IMG/VR virus record: IMGVR_UViG_3300037247_000735
Coordinates: 1-43,688 of that record
Reading direction: 5' to 3' (one strand)
Length of the DNA stretch: 43,688 bases
Source: a virus
The position numbers were made by a program, and so were the translations under genes. Numbering within the stretch: the stretch's first letter is position 1; each line of letters begins with the position of its first letter. The notes under the pieces were generated by a model. It saw nothing but the letters and a program-made list of their open reading frames with translations, was not told where the DNA came from and did not search any database. Shown piece after piece: positions 40,165 to 43,688 of this stretch.

Positions 40165-40205
40165 CTTATTATAATGGAGTTGAAATCATAGCTGCGGAGA
40201 AGAAG

Positions 40206-40376
40206 ATGGTATCTTTCAAAGAAGCTCTTGAGGTAGCAAAAAAGTTTGGCGAAGAATCTATGCGGAAAGAAAAAACCTGCCTTAATCACGTTCCAATTTC
40301 CACAGGAAAAAAGATTGCACGTTGTAGGTGTGGTCTTATGGCAAAGATTGACGCACCAGTTTGGAGGAGTAAATAA
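40206..40376 (+). CDS. Small hypothetical protein with zinc motif
   Basis: A 56-aa protein from ATG at 40206 (GGAG at 40196). It has His and three Cys in 'CLNHV' and 'CRCG' consistent with zinc binding. First gene after the consensus promoter. Confidence 0.65.
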   Translation: MVSFKEALEVAKKFGEESMRKEKTCLNHVPISTGKKIARCRCGLMAKIDAPVWRSK

Positions 40377-40562
40377 ATGTTAAAAAAAAGAACGGTCAAG
40401 AGAAGTGAATTAAGCAACCTCCGCATGGCGGCGGGTAATGAAAAAAAACATACTACTGTTATAGATAATGGGGATTTAAAAGAATGGGTGGGTATTGGTT
40501 GGATCAACGAGGGTAGAGCTACTAGACAAGATAGAAATAAGTTTCCGGTTGTAATTGATTGA
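40377..40562 (+). CDS. Hypothetical protein
   Basis: A 61-aa basic protein starting at the base after the preceding stop, with GGAGG nine bases upstream. 'WVGIGWINEGRATRQD' occurs at 37-52. Similar tiny proteins are common in phages; no role is assigned. Confidence 0.65.
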   Translation: MLKKRTVKRSELSNLRMAAGNEKKHTTVIDNGDLKEWVGIGWINEGRATRQDRNKFPVVID

Positions 40563-40580
40563 GCGAAAGGGAAAATAATA

Positions 40581-40721
40581 ATGAAGTGCCCCCATTGTAG
40601 TTGTCATATAGACGATAAAAAAATTGCTAAACATTTGGCCGCTAAGGGTGGCAGTAAATCCAAGCGTAAGATCACCCCAGAACAACAGATCAAAATGCAG
40701 AAGGGTAGGGTAAGGTCATGA
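40581..40721 (+). CDS. Small zinc-finger protein
   Basis: A 46-aa protein with CPHCSCH at the N-terminus and a basic tail (AKGGSKSKRK). The C-x2-C-x-C-H arrangement fits a zinc finger, and the basic part may bind DNA. Its stop overlaps the next start (ATGA). Confidence 0.68.
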   Translation: MKCPHCSCHIDDKKIAKHLAAKGGSKSKRKITPEQQIKMQKGRVRS

Positions 40722-40960
40722 CCGGATATAAAATTGAGAAGCAACCCGAAAAGATTTATGAGCGTATGTTTATAAAACATTACCCGCCTTCTAATCCTAT
40801 ATGGGATTCGTCGTGGATGTATAGGGCTTCGGACAGATCAAAAGTTAAAAGCATCGAAACCATAAAAAAATTATTATTAAAAGGATATGACGTAAAGGCG
40901 GGATGGTGTGGTTCTTCTATGGTTAGAACTTACCGCGAATATTTCATTTTTTATAAGTAG
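40718..40960 (+). CDS. Hypothetical protein
   Basis: An 80-aa basic protein with aromatic-rich segments (YPPSNPIWDSSWMYRA). Coupled to the previous gene. No family recognised. Confidence 0.6.
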   Translation: MTGYKIEKQPEKIYERMFIKHYPPSNPIWDSSWMYRASDRSKVKSIETIKKLLLKGYDVKAGWCGSSMVRTYREYFIFYK

Positions 40961-40972
40961 CCGGAGTCCGCG

Positions 40973-41290
40973 ATGGATAAGACAGACAGGGAGGCTCTTG
41001 ATATTTTTCAAGAAGAATGTGCGGAACTCCAAGAAGAATGTATTGAGATTATTAAAAAATGTGCCGAAGGTATCGGCCGTGCAAGTAAGGCTATTCGTTT
41101 TGGTCTTGATGATGTTCATCCCAAAACAGGTATTACTAATCGTAAGCAACTCGAATTAGAAGCGGGGCATCTTTGGGCTATGATTAATGTGCTTATAGAC
41201 CGAGGTATTATTACAGAAGATGGGGTATTTAATGGCTCTATGGATAAAAAGAAGAAGTTAAAAGAATGGAGTACACTTTATGATGGATAA
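40973..41290 (+). CDS. MazG-like protein (second)
   Basis: A 105-aa protein with 'QEECAELQEECIEIIKKC', 'SKAIRFGLDDV' and LELEAGHLWAMINVLIDRG. These blocks define a phage MazG-like subgroup in which E and D residues form the metal site. A distinct substrate from the 39392 enzyme is likely. Confidence 0.78.
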   Translation: MDKTDREALDIFQEECAELQEECIEIIKKCAEGIGRASKAIRFGLDDVHPKTGITNRKQLELEAGHLWAMINVLIDRGIITEDGVFNGSMDKKKKLKEWSTLYDG

Positions 41291-41591
41291 GATAGGTAAA
41301 CTGACGAAGGGAGATACCCTTCACTTAAAAAATGCGATGTTACTGGGGTTGAAAATAGAGACAGGGGTACTTCCTATATCCCAAAGAGAGATGCGAGATA
41401 TTCTTACCCTCCTTGAAGGGGTGGACGTTCGAGATAAGAGGATAGTAGAGGTATTGGGCAACCTGATAGTTGCTGTAAAGCCTCTTGAGAAATTCATTAA
41501 GATAATGATAGAGAACAAAGGGGATGCCGAGCTTCTCGTCACGGCGAGGAAAGAAGCGGAGGCGATATTGGAGGGGAAGGATGCCACGTAA
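41280..41591 (+). CDS. Hypothetical helical protein
   Basis: A 103-aa protein that is mostly helical (LKNAMLLGLKIETGVLPISQ, then 'IVEVLGNLIVAVKPLEKF'). It overlaps its neighbours on both sides by about 11 bases. No family recognised. Confidence 0.6.
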   Translation: MMDKIGKLTKGDTLHLKNAMLLGLKIETGVLPISQREMRDILTLLEGVDVRDKRIVEVLGNLIVAVKPLEKFIKIMIENKGDAELLVTARKEAEAILEGKDAT

Positions 41592-41934
41592 TCTTGAACA
41601 CCAACACCAAGTAGCCCTTTTTAATTGGGCGGCCTACGATAAGCGCCCCGAGCTTAAATTACTCTACGCCGTGCCTAATTCAGGCAAGCGTGACGGCCGA
41701 CAAGGGGCCTGGATGAAGGCTGAAGGACTCAAAGCCGGTGTTCCCGATATCGTCCTACCAGTAGCCTGGGGTGGCTATCACGCGCTCTATATCGAACTCA
41801 AGGTGGGTAAGAATAAGCCGACCCCTGAACAGGCCGAATGGCTTAAAAGGCTTTACGGCGCCGGCAATAAGGCGACGGTTTGTTACGGCTGGGACAGCGC
41901 TAAAGAGACGATTGAGAGGTATCTAGCGTTATGA
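41581..41934 (+). CDS. VRR-NUC domain nuclease
   Basis: A 117-aa protein: 'EHQHQVALFNWAA', then 'YAVPNSGKRDGRQGAWMKAE', VPDIVLP and 'ALYIELKVGKNKPTPEQ'. The D of VPD and the E-x-K pair are the PD-(D/E)XK active site of VRR-NUC enzymes, often structure-specific nucleases acting on recombination or replication intermediates. ATG at 41581 has GGAGGGG upstream. Confidence 0.92.
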   Translation: MPRNLEHQHQVALFNWAAYDKRPELKLLYAVPNSGKRDGRQGAWMKAEGLKAGVPDIVLPVAWGGYHALYIELKVGKNKPTPEQAEWLKRLYGAGNKATVCYGWDSAKETIERYLAL

Positions 41935-42101
41935 AGGTAAAACGACTAGGCCCGAAACAAATAGCCGTAACTCTTGACCATGAAGAGTTTAAAGCTCTCT
42001 TGGATAAGCAGTTGAGCCCGGAACTTCGGGCCGAAGGCTTTGAGGTTGCGGCGGTCGAGGGGCCGAGTGGGGGTTGGTTGATAATGTTGAGGAAGAAATG
42101 A
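41931..42101 (+). CDS. Hypothetical protein
   Basis: A 56-aa protein coupled on both sides by ATGA overlaps (41931 and 42098). It has a helix followed by a strand pair ending 'GGWLIMLRKK'. Likely a small partner of the nucleases that flank it. Confidence 0.62.
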   Translation: MKVKRLGPKQIAVTLDHEEFKALLDKQLSPELRAEGFEVAAVEGPSGGWLIMLRKK

Positions 42102-42577
42102 GCGACAAAATCACGACTCCTGAAATGGAGATAGCACTTGCAAGCCATTTTAATTATCTCCAAAACCTGATTGTTCCTAATGTCGGTTATGGACTATGGT
42201 TGCATGAGTGCGATTTATTGATTCTGACAAAGGCACGGTATATATGGGAGGTTGAAATTAAGGTAAGCAAAGCAGATTTAATTAAAGACAAGGAAAAAGA
42301 ACACGGACATTATTCGGGTAAGATTAAATATCTTTATTTTGCTATTCCCGATTATCTTCTTAAATACCAAGAACACATACCGGAACGGGCAGGAATAATT
42401 ACAGTAGAGCGAAAGTCTTACTGGCGAGATGGCAGCACGTATCTTCGCTGCGAAAGAGTGCGAAGGCCAAAAGCGAATGGTAAATATAAATTCACGGAAG
42501 AAGAACGCTACAAAGTGGCTCGGCTTGGAGCTATACGAATATGGGATTTAAAGAGGAAAATAATTGCAATTCCCTAA
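42098..42577 (+). CDS. PD-(D/E)XK-like nuclease, MmcB-type
   Basis: A 159-aa protein. 'LWLHECDLLILTKARYIWEV' followed by EIKVSKADL gives D..E-x-K, and 'KYLYFAIPDYLL' follows, the order seen in MmcB and related PD-(D/E)XK proteins. ATG at 42098 overlaps the previous stop. It may act in repair or in degradation of host DNA. Confidence 0.78.
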   Translation: MSDKITTPEMEIALASHFNYLQNLIVPNVGYGLWLHECDLLILTKARYIWEVEIKVSKADLIKDKEKEHGHYSGKIKYLYFAIPDYLLKYQEHIPERAGIITVERKSYWRDGSTYLRCERVRRPKANGKYKFTEEERYKVARLGAIRIWDLKRKIIAIP

Positions 42578-42600
42578 AGACAAGACATAAGGAGGTTGGT

Positions 42601-43155
42601 ATGAATATAATGGTGCAAGTGAAACAATTTTTAAGTAAGGGGGGCGGTCTTTCTTTTGAGCATGATGGGAGGGATTGCAACAACCTTACCCTTTATTCAG
42701 GCGCGATAACTCGATTAGGCGACCCCCCATCCTTTAGGGGCTTTGCTTTTGATGCGGCAATGCGGATAAAGCCTGATAAGGTCTCGGTCGAGGTAGAGAG
42801 GCAGGAGGATGGTCAGCACAAGGTCACGATAGAACTTACGATTGATTGGGAAGACCCCATGAGCGGCTTCTCATCCGTCGGTGATTTTTCTAATTGGATT
42901 TCACAAGCCTACGAGATAGGTTTCTGTCTTTGTTGGAACTTTGACGAAAAACGTAATCTTTATATGGATATTCCCCGGATGCAGTTGACGGGTGGCGAGC
43001 CGTCTTACAGCTTAGATAAGGAGCCCTTGATAACTTTCAAGTACGAGGGGTTGCTTGATGCCTCGACAGGGTATATCGCGCTTATGCTTTTAAGGAAGAC
43101 TTCGGGGCCGGTGCCGACGGAAAAACCACATATTATACATCGAGTTATTAAATGA
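42601..43155 (+). CDS. Hypothetical beta-rich protein
   Basis: A 184-aa protein with AGGAGGT before the ATG. It alternates beta strands, and the C-terminal 'LDKEPLITFKYEGLLDASTG' vaguely resembles tail-tube proteins, but the context is early nucleic-acid genes, so that link is weak. No catalytic motif seen. Confidence 0.62.
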   Translation: MNIMVQVKQFLSKGGGLSFEHDGRDCNNLTLYSGAITRLGDPPSFRGFAFDAAMRIKPDKVSVEVERQEDGQHKVTIELTIDWEDPMSGFSSVGDFSNWISQAYEIGFCLCWNFDEKRNLYMDIPRMQLTGGEPSYSLDKEPLITFKYEGLLDASTGYIALMLLRKTSGPVPTEKPHIIHRVIK

Positions 43156-43439
43156 GCGGATTCCCTAAAGATAAAATATATAGAAGTGAGGAATACAAGG
43201 CTTATGTGCGGACGCTGCCGTGTATCGTCTGCGGCAAACCGTCCGAACCTCACCACGAAGTGACTGGGGGAACCGGAATCAAAGGCCCGGACTTATTCTC
43301 AATACCTCTTTGCCGGGATGATCACAGAAAGAGAGAGGATACAGGTAAAGATACTTTTTGGGAAGAGGTGAACATGAACCGGTGGCAAGTCATTGCTCAG
43401 ACGCTTGCAGGATATGTAGAGAGGATGGAGGGAAAATGA
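43152..43439 (+). CDS. HNH-like/DUF968-type nuclease (putative)
   Basis: A 95-aa protein with 'PCIVCGKPSEPHHEVTGG', then 'GPDLFSIPLCRDDHRKRED' and 'FWEEVNMNRWQVIAQ'. The CxxC...HH...C..HH pattern and the C-terminal W/N motif match DUF968-like recombination nucleases of phages. Overlaps the preceding stop (ATGA). Confidence 0.82.
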   Translation: MSGFPKDKIYRSEEYKAYVRTLPCIVCGKPSEPHHEVTGGTGIKGPDLFSIPLCRDDHRKREDTGKDTFWEEVNMNRWQVIAQTLAGYVERMEGK

Positions 43440-43642
43440 AGGTGCTCAAAATACCAGTTCAACTCGTCAAACGGATGAGCGATGGTCCTTCAGGAGAACA
43501 ACGTTGGCAGATAGAAGTTCCTGAAGAATACCAAATGAAAGGTGTTCAACTTGAGCCTTTTAAAGGTCATTACTTTGTAATTATGGGACCGTTCAAGACG
43601 GAAAAGGATATTGAAAAAGTGGTAAAGGGGAAATCTAAGTAA
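43436..43642 (+). CDS. Hypothetical protein
   Basis: A 68-aa beta-rich basic protein coupled to the previous gene by ATGA and preceded by GGAGGG. No family recognised. Beyond it, an ATG at 43662 opens a frame that runs off the window end after nine codons. Confidence 0.6.
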   Translation: MKVLKIPVQLVKRMSDGPSGEQRWQIEVPEEYQMKGVQLEPFKGHYFVIMGPFKTEKDIEKVVKGKSK

Positions 43643-43688
43643 TTACGTGATATAGTATCTTATGTCCAAAATGTTCAAAATAGATATA

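Overview
The window is most of a tailed-phage genome, or a near-complete provirus or metagenomic phage contig. All of its roughly 70 convincing genes lie on the + strand, tightly packed with many ATGA or TAATG stop/start overlaps and strong AGGAGG-type ribosome binding sites. The head is lambda-like (GpA-type terminase, lambda-type portal, S49 protease with a nested scaffold, gpD-like decoration protein, gpE-like capsid). The tail is contractile and Mu-like (sheath, tube, frameshifted chaperone, tape measure, gpN/gpP/gp45/gp46/gp47/gp48-like baseplate proteins). This indicates a myovirus. The M15 endolysin, 3TM holin and spanin-like protein suggest a bacterial host, probably Gram-negative, but the host cannot be named from the sequence. 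No integrase, repressor, DNA polymerase or RNA polymerase was recognised.

Layout. 1-11000: packaging, capsid and neck genes. 11013-13677: sheath, tube and tail chaperones, interrupted by a tRNA-like cloverleaf RNA candidate (12904-13015). 13858-22495: tape measure, baseplate, fibre and fibre-associated protein. 22509-24357: lysis region. 24369-28480: two glycosyltransferases, a ParB-like/sugar-methyltransferase-like fusion, a cysteine-cluster protein and a Ser/Pro-rich mucin-like protein. 28763-36290: small DNA-binding and zinc proteins, Erf annealing protein, two N4/N6 DNA methyltransferases, a C5 cytosine methyltransferase, an ASCH-like protein and a truncated DUF5131 gene. 36421-43642: HerA/FtsK-like ATPase preceded by three palindromic operators, replisome-organizer-like protein, two MazG-like proteins, VRR-NUC and PD-(D/E)XK nucleases, an HNH-like protein and many small unknowns.

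How it fits together. The early half appears to supply replication recruitment and recombination (organizer, Erf, nucleases), nucleotide clean-up (MazG-like) and DNA modification (three methyltransferases), leaving DNA synthesis to the host. The late half builds the particle. The most striking idea is that the 24369-28480 cassette may O-glycosylate virion proteins. Both glycosyltransferases carry a D-x-H motif and a distal W/E/GG region reminiscent of polypeptide GalNAc-transferases. A MycE-like sugar O-methyltransferase domain sits between them. A long Ser/Ala/Pro repeat protein follows directly, and a second protein with the same repeat lies in the head/neck cluster (9494-9934).

Non-coding elements are unusually rich. 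There is a perfect 53-bp inverted repeat (13756-13808 and 28701-28753), each copy sitting just after an intrinsic terminator and just before a gene. There are four intergenic segments with extensive base pairing (12904-13015, 28564-28694, 32469-32618, 38216-38291), three equally spaced 10-bp palindromes, and two strong sigma-70-type promoters, one of which would make a leaderless message. Structure calls were made by eye and need covariance and expression tests.
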